From: Daucus carota subsp. sativus
Lineage: Eukaryota; Streptophyta; Magnoliopsida; Apiales; Apiaceae
Assembly (NCBI RefSeq): GCF_001625215.2
Contig: NC_030384.2
Span: forward strand, 40,582,390 to 40,646,389
DNA: 64,000 nucleotides
Direction of reading: 5' to 3'
Shown here one piece after another: positions 53,578-64,000 of this stretch (within the stretch, counting starts at the first letter, position 1; every line of letters begins with the position of its first letter). Position numbers and translations under genes: made by a program. The notes under the pieces are model-generated. The model made no database searches. It was not told the DNA's origin and saw only the letters and a list, made by a program, of their open reading frames with translations.

Positions 53578-56500
53578 ATGGCGCGAAACGAATGGATAAA
53601 CGGGTATTTAGAGGCGATATTGGATGCAGGAACCGTGTTGGCGAGCAGCAAAGGGAGACTAGAGGAAGCTGCAGGCAAGGAGAGAAGTGATGGTAATCCT
53701 GATGCTATTAAGAGTATGGGAAAAGAGTTCGAGGACAAGTTGAATTTGGAGAAGTTTGAAGGTGGGAAAGATAAATCTGCTGAGAAGCTGTTTAGTCCGA
53801 CTAATTACTTTGTTGAAGAGGTTGTTAATAGCTTTGATGAAACTGACCTCCATAGAACTTGGCTTAAGGTACCTCCTTCATCTCTGTATTATCCACAAAC
53901 ACCAGATTTTCGATTAATTATACTCTGAATGACCATGTGTTGTGTGTGGATGTGTGTTCTTATGCGGTGTGCCTTTGTTTGACGTCCTTTTCTCTTCCCC
54001 TGCATCCATCCAAACATGCCATACTGCAACAGGTGTACTTGACCTGTTTTGAAAACGAAATAGGAAATGACTTCTACAGAAATTTAAATACTCACAGTTA
54101 CGTGATATATCTGGAATAGTATTAAGTTATCTTTGGTTATCAAGAAACATAAGAATTCAGTGAGATATGAAAGAAAACAACACTCAATCACATTTAGCGC
54201 ATTGTCATTAGCATTTTTGAATAACTAAGACATTCCGAGATGTCACGTTAAAAGTTAAAACCTGGTAGCAGAAGGTTGGGAAGGAGCATGGAATCATATG
54301 CTCCACATAAATAGAAGTCACTTTTTGTTATGGTGCGTGTGTGTGTGAAATCCTCTTTATGTGAAGTCTAGTTTAGTTTCTATGAAGTGAATAAGTGAGA
54401 AAATAGTTGTGAATGAAATGAAATGCAGGTGATTGCAACAAGGAATACCCGTGCCCGCAGTAACAGACTGGAGAATATGTGCTGGCGTATCTGGCATCTT
54501 GCTCGTAAAAAGAAACAGGTCTCTTTCTCGATTCTCATTCTGTACATATCTGTAATGTAAAAACTTAAGCATCCAAGTACATCAATACTCAACATTCAGA
54601 CTATGTGCCACTTGCCTCCTATATTCTACAGTTCATTCATGTGTGTGTGTCAAGCTTGGGTCAATAACTTAACAAAGTTCATTATTCTAAAATGTAAAAA
54701 TTAAAATTATGAGCATATAAAAATTAAAATTAAACTCTTAACACATGTATAGAAAGTATGAAGTATTGAAAGATTAGTATGTGATGATTTCAAAAATAAA
54801 TAATGTACAGATAGCATGGGATGCTGCACAAAGGCTGGCAAAACGAAGAATGGAACGTGAGATGGGCCGAAATGATGCTCATGACGATCTTTCTGAACTG
54901 TCGGAAGGAGAAAAGGAGAAAGCTGAAGTGATGAATCAATTGGAGATGACAATGGCGCCTGCAAATTCTATGGGAAAACTGGGAAGAGTTAATTCGGAAA
55001 TGCAAATTTGGTCAGATGAGACTAGCAGCTCTAAGCAACATTACATTGTCTTGATCAGGTTTAACTATTTCATCAATGTTACTTTCTGCTCTCTTTAACT
55101 ATTGTCATAAACTACTACTCGGTTGAAAGAATGAGTTTCAACTTCTGTACATGTTTTCATGTAGTCTTCATGGACTGGTACGAGGAGAGAATATGGAACT
55201 GGGACGAGATTCTGACACTGGTGGTCAGGTACTAAAAGATGTCAAAGCATATATATATATAGAAATAGAGAGATGAGAAGTAGGATCGGGCTCTACGGCT
55301 ATAACTGAACAGAGACTGATACCTCTTTACATAGTTGATAGGTGGAGTGAGCTCGGGAGATTAGAGGCCTAACTTATTTTGTGCTACATTTTCAAGCATA
55401 GATGGCTTACTATAGAGTACAATTTCCTCTTGGCATTTATTAACACTATACATGTTTCAGGTGAAATATGTGGTGGAGCTAGCCAGGGCTTTGGCAGACA
55501 TGAAGGGGGTGTATCGAGTCGATCTACTGACCCGACAGATTACATGTGCGGATGTTGATTCAAGCTATGGTGAGCCGATTGAGATGTTGTCAAGTCCGTC
55601 TGAAGATTCTGGTGGCTGCGGTGCTTACTTGATCCGTATCCCCTGCGGACCTCCTAACAAGTAACTATAATTATGTCTACAGCTTTTATACATATAGTAT
55701 ATAGTGTATAGTACGCATTCCCCTTCAAGAATTTGACAGTAAAACTTGCATTACTTTTGCATAGGTACATTCCAAAGGAATCACTATGGCCATATATACC
55801 TGAATTTGTTGATGGAGCTTTAAGTCATATTGTGAACGTGGCAAGAGGTTTAGGTGAACAGGTCGATGCGGGGAAACCACTGTGGCCACACGTGATCCAC
55901 GGCCACTATGCAGATGCTGGGGAAGTGGCAGCACGCTTGTCAGGGGCGCTCAATGTGCCTATGGTCCTAACAGGGCATTCCCTGGGACGAAACAAATTTG
56001 AGCAGCTCCTGAAACAAGGAAGATTCTCTAGAGAGGACATCAATTCTACCTACAAGATATTGAGGAGGATTGAAGGTGAAGAGTTCGGATTAGATGCCAC
56101 TGAAATGGTGGTGACAAGCACAAGGCAGGAGATAGAAGAACAATGGGGCTTATATGATGGTTTTGATATCAAATTGGAGAGGAAGCTTCGAGTTAGGAGA
56201 CGGAGGGGAGTGAGTTGCTTGGGGAGATACATGCCAAGAATGGTGGTAAGTAATATGAGATATCTATAAGCTTAATCATTCAAGCTTTTACAAAGCTTTC
56301 AAATCATACTAACAATACTGTTCCGAATATGTGCATGGAACTAGGTAATACCACCTGGTATGGACTTCAGCTATGTCACAACAGAAGATTCATTAGAAGG
56401 CGAAGGAGATCTTAAGTCACTAATTGGCACGGGCAGAGCTGAAAGCAAAAAACCTATACCTCCAATATGGTCAGAGGTTAGCCATCTATTGCTACATCTT

Positions 56501-59156
56501 ATCTGATAGCGCAACTAAATTATCCTCCCAGGGTAGTTCAAACTAATGGTCCTGTTTCTTACCTCTCTAGTTTATCTGCATATATAAATAAGCTCTATCA
56601 TGGACATTATATTTTTGCAGGTGATGAGGTTTTTTACAAACCCACACAAACCTATGATACTGGCATTGTCTCGTCCAGATCCTAAAAAAAATGTGACAAC
56701 TTTGCTCAAGGCTTTTGGAGAATGCAAACCGCTTCGGGAACTAGCTAACTTGGTATCATCACATCTTTCTGCAAATAGTCAAACAGAAACTGAAAGCTCA
56801 TCCAATATTGGTTCTTAGCTATGACTGATCATAGTTGTCACTTGCAGGCGCTAATACTTGGTAACAGAGATGACATAGAAGAGATGCATAACAGCAGCTC
56901 AGCTGTTCTTACCACAGTACTGAAGCTCATTGACAAGTACGATTTGTATGGTCAAGTAGCCTACCCAAAGCATCACAAGCAGACAGATGTCCCAGAGATA
57001 TATCGCCTAGCTACAAAAACCAAGGTAATTTACTTGCACCAAGTATATATGATAAGCGACAGTATGAACTATGAACTAAAAGATCATATACATGTAACAT
57101 GAATTCATACCTAAAAGATCAGTACGTGGAGATATTAACGATAGCAGGAGACTCCTGCTATCGTGATATTAACGATAGCAGGAGTCCTAATAAGATATAC
57201 ATTGAACTGTGATCCTCCATCTGTTATCATCCAACAAGATATTGGGTTTCCATTTCTTGACCTTCGTTTTAAGAGGATAACAATGTCAAGAGTAACACTT
57301 ATATAATTCCTTTCTTTTACTCTCAGGGTGTGTTCATCAACCCAGCTCTTGTGGAACCATTTGGTCTCACTATCATAGAGGTAAATTATAGCTGCTGCAC
57401 TCTGAGATCTGAAAATTAGCAACAGTTTATTCTCTGACAACTTCCTAGGTTATTGGAATGTGCAATTATATGCATAAATCACTCCTTTCTGCAGGCATCA
57501 GCTTATGGTTTACCCGTTGTTGCCACAAAAAATGGAGGCCCTGTGGACATACTAAAGGTAAACTTACAACACAATATTCTCAATGTTGGTTTCCATACTG
57601 GCTGGCACTTGAACAAATAACTGACTCTGTCTTTTCTTCCCATCAAATTTCTTGAAACTAACAAGGCGTCAATTGCTTATTACAGGCACTCAATAACGGG
57701 CTTCTTATCGACCCTCATGACCAGAAAGCAATAGAAGATGCTCTCCTAAAGCTTGTAGCGGACAAAACTCTTTGGCTTGACTGCCGGAAAAATGGCCTAA
57801 AAAATATCCACCGCTTTTCATGGCCAGAACACTGTCGCAATTATCTCTCCTACGTGGAACGATGCAGAAATCGCCAACCCACTACTCGTCTCGAGATCAT
57901 GCCAACTATTGAAGAACCGATGAGTGAGTCCTTACGTGATGTTGACGATCTCTCTTTGAGATTCTCCATTGATGTAGACATGAAGGTCAGTGGAAGTGGA
58001 GACCTTGATGGAGCGAGCAGAGAGAAGGAACTTATCGAAACCTTAACTCAAATGGCCTCCTCTAATGGAAAGTCCAGCGGTAGCTACTTCCCAGGAAGAA
58101 GGCAAGGCCTGTACGTAATTGCAACTGACTGTTACAACAGCAGTGGTTCCTGCACCGAAACCTTATCATTAGTCATCCAGAATGTTATGAAAGCTGCAGG
58201 CTCCAAGACAGGCCAGATAGGTTTTGTCTTGTTAACAGGTCTAACTTTACAGGAGACAAGGGAAGCTTTTAAGACGTCTCAATTGAACATAGAAGATTTT
58301 GATGCCCTGATTTGTAGCAGCGGAAGCGAAATGTATTTCCCATGGAGAGATTTAGTATTAGATAAAGATTATGAAGGCCATATCGAGTATCGGTGGCCAG
58401 CAGAAAATGTTAGATCGATGGTGATGAGACTCGCTATGATAGAGGAGGATACGGAGGCTGAATCAGTGCATTATATGAGTGCATGTAGCTCCAGATGTTA
58501 CTCTTATAGCATTAAACCAGGAGCCAAGGTAGAATTTTTCTGCTCAAGAGATAAAAGAAGAAAAGAAAAAAACTTCAAGCACATTTGAAAGGTCAAAATA
58601 CTGACAATCTTTTTGTTTTTAATTGGTTTGACAGACTAGAAGAATTGATGATTTACGCCAAAGGTTAAGAATGAGGGCCTTTCGTTGCAACCTTGTCTAC
58701 TCGCATGCTGGATCGAGATTAAATGTGATGCCTTTATTTGCATCAAGAGCACAATCACTACGGTAAACCTTTTTCTTTGTCCTGTCTTAATGTGCTTGTT
58801 CTGGTATGATGTACAAATAATGTCCACAGAGACATTGCACCCGCTTCGAGATTTAATGCGTGCTCTTAACTATACATGTTTGCAGGTATCTATCAGTTAG
58901 ATGGGGCATTGAAATGTCTAAAATGGTTGTCTTCGTGGGGGAGAAAGGGGATACAGACTATGAAGACCTGCTTGTTGGACTCCACAAGACTGTTATCCTT
59001 AGAGGGTGTGTAGAATATGCATGTGAGATGCTCAGAAGCGAAGACAGCTTTAAAAGGGAAGATTTGGTCCCCAAAGATAGCCCAACCACTGCCTACGCAG
59101 AGGGGTATGAAGCCCAAGATATTTCCACAGCTCTGGAGACTGTTGGGATCATGTGA
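53578..59156 (+). CDS. SPS4: Sucrose-phosphate synthase, family C type
   Basis: Makes sucrose-6-phosphate from UDP-glucose and fructose-6-phosphate in the cytosol. Fourteen exons: 53578-53868, 54429-54518, 54811-55058, 55165-55228, 55461-55660, 55765-56245, 56345-56476, 56621-56752, 56848-57024, 57327-57380, 57495-57557, 57686-58528, 58635-58762, 58886-59156. All phases close, giving 1057 residues. The N-terminus [18 protein letters not shown] is the SPS start. The GT-B glucosyltransferase part runs from about 165 ([20 protein letters not shown]) through [29 protein letters not shown] and [11 protein letters not shown] to the E-x7-E box EPFGLTIIE (about 615-623). The phosphatase-like C-terminal domain follows ([32 protein letters not shown]). 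The family C call rests on overall likeness to the Arabidopsis SPS4/SPSC pattern. No disruption seen. Confidence 0.96.
57131..57184. repeat. 13-bp perfect hairpin and 20-bp direct repeat in SPS intron 9
   Basis: ACGATAGCAGGAG (57138-57150) and its exact complement (57152-57164) are separated by one base. A 20-base word starting GATATTAACG occurs at 57131 and again at 57165, so one stem arm is repeated after the hairpin. Confidence 0.85.
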
Positions 59157-59733
59157 TGGGTTATTTTCACTATTCCAATAACGTTCTTTTCTCTTCTATT
59201 GCATTTCTGTAATTAATTTCAGGGAGGAGGGATGTGGTGGAAGCTTATAATCGATACATTAAATAGAAGGAACTATATGATTTCACCAAAAACATCAGAA
59301 TTCAGAATTTACTTTGTATACGTAGGTAATCAGGTCTGCTGAAAAGCTACTTATAACTTCGATCTTTATGTAAATAACAGGCATCAAAATACTACTTTGA
59401 TAGTTTGATGAACACTATGATCAATACTTCCGGTGAAGTTTAAAGACCAACACAAAGGCTTTCATAATTATTTACTATTTTAGCACATGTATTTTATATT
59501 ACCACCATAAGACCAGCTTACTGTTATGAATCATATGATAGTACACTTCAACTTCTACCATATCAGATAGTATACCTGTCCCAGCATATTAAGTCATACA
59601 ATTTAAAGGAATATATATCACTAGATGTGTTTACCTTCCAACTTAGAATGATGTAAGGTGTTTCTCAAATGTGCACACTGAGTTATGAAGCCAGAACCCC
59701 ACATATTCAATTTTCAAGCATCTTCCGTGAGTT
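59157..59733. terminator. Convergent 3' flanks
   Basis: 577 bp between the SPS stop and the stop of the minus-strand coiled-coil gene. Both 3' UTRs and polyadenylation sites must lie here. AT-rich; no single AATAAA site stands out enough to be assigned. Confidence 0.5.
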
Positions 59734-62700
59734 TCATTGTGCACAACCAAGTTCTACCTTATATTCCATTCCGCAAACACATTTAACCATGTTCGAAATT
59801 TCCTGCTTCAAAAAAATCCGACACAGAAAAAAATTCACTAAGAAAATGAATGAATGACAGGAAGTGAGCACAGGTTAAATCTTAAAATTATGATATTTGA
59901 AGATGGATATAATCAAATTGTGGTAATATTAATATTTAAAGAAAAAAATTATATATTAAAACCTTTCTGACATTTACAGTTAAAGTTTTAGGTCAAAATG
60001 ATAGGAAAATATCAAAAACAAAACTAATACAGGGTTTTTTTACAGCCAACCACCAGTGAAATCCTACTTGTCTAATTTGTGGGAAGGTAGGTACAAAATT
60101 AAAATAAATAATTACCTTCAACATCTCAATCTGATTCTGCAGAGACTGCAAATACTCATTTTCTCCAGCTTTGTCAGACAACAGCGCTTCAATCTCATCT
60201 TTAAGGTTCTTTGTATCCATTTCCTTGAGTTCCGGCTGCAAATGATACTATATTAACTGACTTTCTACTATTATCAATCGGATAAAGAGAAATGAAAGAT
60301 GAACAAGTACAGCTCATTTTCTTAAGTATAACAAACCTTATACTCTCTCATTCTACTCTTCATCAACTCGATAGATTGATTCACCTGTTAGTGAAACAAA
60401 CCACGATATAACACATTAAAAAGACAATAGCAACAATAAAAAATGAGGTGATGAAAGTTGTATAGAGAAAGGCATTGTGACGTGATTTAATCTTCTCAAT
60501 TGATATTAAGATATATAATTTGGACATGTTTATTTGCAGAAACTTAATTACATACAGACCCATGCCCTAGAAGACCTCTTATTACATGAGAGACGACCAA
60601 TGCATCTATTAGACTTAAATCCTAGAGCTTTTATTACCAAGAGAAGAGGGATATCTTCTGTGCTTTAAGGCAATGGACGAGATTCCAACATTTGGTATTT
60701 AGTCACAAGGTTGCTTGGTTTTTTTACCAAATCAAGACACTTAACTACAAGGAAATCAAGAAACATTTATCACTTGAGAAAGGGCAAAGGTCATTAATGA
60801 CATCGAGAAGGAACTCAATTTTCTCAACGTAGTATATAAAACTACCTTAACCAACATTAGAGGAATAGATTTCCCATCTGTACCTTACTGCCCTCTGAAA
60901 CAAGCTCAGACTTCATCTGTGTCAATGAATCAAACTTAGTTTTAGCAGCATCTATATTTTCCATCAGGTTCTTCTCTGGGCTATCCTGAAACTCCAACAA
61001 TTATATAACATCAGCAATTCCATGCGGCCATATAACAAAGAGGGTATACCAAATTGTCTGTGATGAGATAGCTCCCGACATTAGAATTGCCTGCAAGGTA
61101 AGTTCAACAGCAACATGAGTATTAATGACTTCTTCCAAGTAAATAACCCACTATCAACAAAGCAGATTTGCTGCATCCAACAGCTAATTTATATTGCTAA
61201 TGAAACATGCCAATTATAAAGTAGTTTTTTAATGATTATTAGCAGGTAACATAGCTCAGCTCAGATAAAGACACTTAGCCATTCTCATAATCTAAATGCG
61301 GTATAGCTTTTGGTTCGGCATAATATCAAGAATCAATAGGGGAAGATACCCACACCGACACACATGACAGAAGAAATACATAGAACATTTACCATCTATG
61401 AATGCTGCTTTACCAGCTTCTTCATTTATGCCATCCTTGACCTATACAATATGATATCAGCTCTGAGGAATATGATCAAAAATATAAGATAAATCATACA
61501 TCAGAAAGCTGACCATCTCGGTCAGGGTCCCTGTCTGTTTAACTATCATACACCCCTCGTCATTAGTAATCCAACCATTTCTGGCTTCTCAGATAAGTAA
61601 GCAGTGGATAACTTCATGAAATCTTGTAATAAAATTACCAGCAACCTTTCTCCTACCTTCAAGCTAGGTTTACAGGCACTGATCCAGTCCTATACAAAGA
61701 AGAAGAAGCCTCAACTTAATAGAGCATTGACTTTTTCTACAAAAAGTACATGACATAAAAGATTATCGAACCTGTAGTTTTTGAAATTTGGTGGTTAAAT
61801 CTTCATCAACTTCTCTGTAGTAGGTCCTGTAGCAGTAGGAAAAAGTGTCAGCATCAATTAACACAATACATGTATGTAAACATGCATACAAAGTCCAGTC
61901 TAGAGTACCTCTTTTCATCAAGTTTTGCTGACAAGTTTGCTTGTTCTTGTAGAATAAGTGTCATTGTCTATATCACAGAAGCCAGGGATGATAAGTAGAA
62001 GATATAAAAATTAGCTTCAGATTAATTGATACTAACGCTCTGCATATGATAATCTATGCATGTAGTTAATGTAGCTCAAAAATTACTATAGATAGAAAGA
62101 GATCATCTATCCTTTCATACATAGTATTATTGATATGTAAAGAGAATCAGAAATATACTGCTCGAGAAAAAACAATAGTGACAGCATTCATAAATCCCTT
62201 ATAAAGAGATCTTATGTATTACTGGTCATGAAACTTGGCTTTTTAACAAAGTGCTATATATATAATGTGAACAGATGTAAATGTAAAACATCTGCAAAAC
62301 TTTTCACTACTTACAACCAGCATTAGTCCTCTTGTAGCAGACAAAAATAATAGAGAAAGGTTACCTGGCTAAGAGATTGTGAATCCAATTCCATTTCATT
62401 TAATTTTCGCTGCTTAAGCAAAATCTGTGAGCAAATCTCACCCTTTTCCTTGACCATCAGGTCAGTGTCCTCTTTAAGCCGCTTGGTTTCAGATTTCGCT
62501 GCATCAACATCAAATAACTATAATACGGAAATAGCATTGTACCAGAACAGAATTGCAGCTCTTAATTGTATCTAAAAAGCAATGGTTTTATTGCAAATGC
62601 CAATAACTGACAGAAAGTTTGAAACCAAATATCAACCTGTATAGGATTTAAAATATGAAAGAAAGACTTCAATTGTTAAAAACTCATGTAGGGTGTAGAA

Positions 62701-63973
62701 TAGTTAATGTTTTGTAATTATGACACTAAGAGCTACAATTAAATGGTAATTATATGGACAAAATGAAAAAGAAATCTTACTATCTGATGCAATAACATTT
62801 CTCTATTAAACAGGGCAAGAAGTTCAAATTGGAAAAGGAAAATTGTAAGACTCAGATAGAGAATGTGTAGCCGTTTCTAAATAAAGTTTAATGATTTAAG
62901 CATCCTCATAATACATTTTTGAGTTCTGCTGTACATGTCATGCAAGCCCGGGCACAGCTCTTAACAGGCCAGCTCAAAGTCAAAATGGATAAATATTGAT
63001 CAGATATAAGGAGTTCATCACATATTTTCTTACTGTTCATGGGCCTAAAAATTTAACAGGAAAATTAACACACCAGCAAGTTCTTCCTCCTCCTACCCTC
63101 AAATTCCTTAAAAGTTCAAGAAGAAATCAAAAGCTCCTAGATATGCTTAAGGAAGAACAAAGTATGACCAGAATAAACAATCTATGAGAAATTGTGATCC
63201 AAAAGTGTAGAAAACCACAGTCAACAATATCAGAACTTGACTTCAGCATTGAAACTTTAGCACTGTGTTAAAATACCTAAACTCCTAAAACCATGACAGG
63301 TACAACTGCAGAAACTATTGCTTGAATCTTCACCATGGTTGCAATACCTTCTTATTTTTGCCGTTAAATTATATTGTGATATCTGTTTACACTGTTGTCT
63401 TGGAATGTGTAAGAAATCCGGAAAGCCTTTGTCAAACTCAAATACAAAAACTCCCACTCCATATACAACTATCACAACAGCCAGCTTATTGCATAAATAA
63501 TAAATCAACAGCCGAGATCAGAGAGACCTATAGCTCTCAAAGTTGCTGCACACACATTGCCAAGGAGTAAAGAAGAGCACACAGATGCAACTGAAATCTT
63601 ACTTTTGAGTCAAACTATTATTTCTCTAGTTAGATGTCATACAATCCAGTACCAGCACACAGAGATAAATAGTAAATTTATCCAGACAAGTATATGTCTA
63701 AACCCTTCCTAAATACATTTCAGCCTGTATGTATATTACAACATAACACGGAATGCGTAAGTTTCACATACTAAAGCAATCAAGCAAATAAACTGAGTAC
63801 ATAATAAATCAATAATGGCTGTAAACAGCAACAGAGGTCGAAATAAACGAAATTACACCGATTTATAAATAAAGAGGTAAAAAAACCTGAATCAAGGTCT
63901 TTTCGGAGAGTGTCGATTGTAGTAATCAGCTTTTGCTCTTCCACGGAGATTTTTGCCGCTTGATCCTCAACAT
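59734..63973 (-). CDS. Plant coiled-coil protein with CxCG tail, 5' end outside window
   Basis: Eleven exons are visible: 63973-63887, 62498-62365, 61967-61909, 61826-61772, 61689-61657, 61441-61393, 61090-61050, 60985-60884, 60384-60337, 60235-60116, 59802-59734, about 265 residues. The first exon opens at an AG acceptor with a split codon and no ATG, so the N-terminus lies beyond 64000. Most of the protein is heptad-rich helix (VEEQKLITTIDTLRKDL, KSETKRLKEDTDLMVKEKGE, SLSQTMTLILQEQANLSAKL, NEYLQSLQNQIEMLK). The end is a short non-helical tail, MVKCVCGMEYKVELGCAQ. I recognise the layout (coiled coil, then KCxCGxEYKVEL) from unnamed plant proteins but cannot give a function; the CxC pair might bind a metal. 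Very short exons (33-59 bp) in the middle are unusual but keep phase. Confidence 0.75.
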
Positions 63974-64000
63974 CTATAATCACACACGCACAAACAGAGA

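Overview
The window is nuclear DNA of a flowering plant. Its genes are split by many AT-rich introns with GT..AG borders, and the proteins are typical of land plants: family C sucrose-phosphate synthase, KDM3/JMJ25-type demethylase, organellar seryl-tRNA synthetase and GH5 endo-mannanases. AT-rich intergenic DNA carries Helitron, Ty1/copia and several MITE families. A eudicot is likely; the species cannot be fixed from the sequence alone.

Layout. 1-12 kb is transposon-dominated. It holds a decayed, intron-bearing Helitron replicase fragment (minus, about 1.2-3.4 kb) and a broken Ty1/copia element (minus, 5.08-9.75 kb) with only its 3' LTR. Behind these lies a nest of (TA)n-centred palindromic elements with a Stowaway MITE inside one arm (9.8-11.7 kb). 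12.7-19.7 kb is a 13-exon JmjC histone demethylase (minus) whose fourth exon appears to carry one extra base. 21.2-22.0 kb is a DUF1442 gene (minus) with a Mutator-type MITE just upstream. 23.4-28.6 kb is a 10-exon organellar seryl-tRNA synthetase (minus). It is divergent from a two-exon, DUF6821-like single-membrane-span protein (plus, 29.5-33.6 kb) whose 3 kb intron holds a hAT-type MITE.

35.3-45.6 kb holds three tandem minus-strand endo-1,4-beta-mannosidase genes with identical four-exon structure, conserved TATA promoters and duplicated flanks. The third copy looks like a mosaic of the other two. At 48.5-49.2 kb lies a plus-strand ORF with an N-terminal hydrophobic segment and a basic tail built on a 25-residue repeat (core DQQGIEYIQ). 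I do not recognise it, and it is the best candidate for something undescribed. 53.6-59.2 kb is a complete 14-exon sucrose-phosphate synthase gene (plus). It faces, tail to tail, a minus-strand coiled-coil gene (59.7 kb to beyond the window end) of a plant family whose function I cannot name.

The genes do not form one pathway. Sucrose synthesis, mannan hydrolysis, organellar translation and histone demethylation sit next to each other as independent transcription units; only the mannanase array is a true local gene family. Exon borders were derived by hand from splice consensus and frame continuity.
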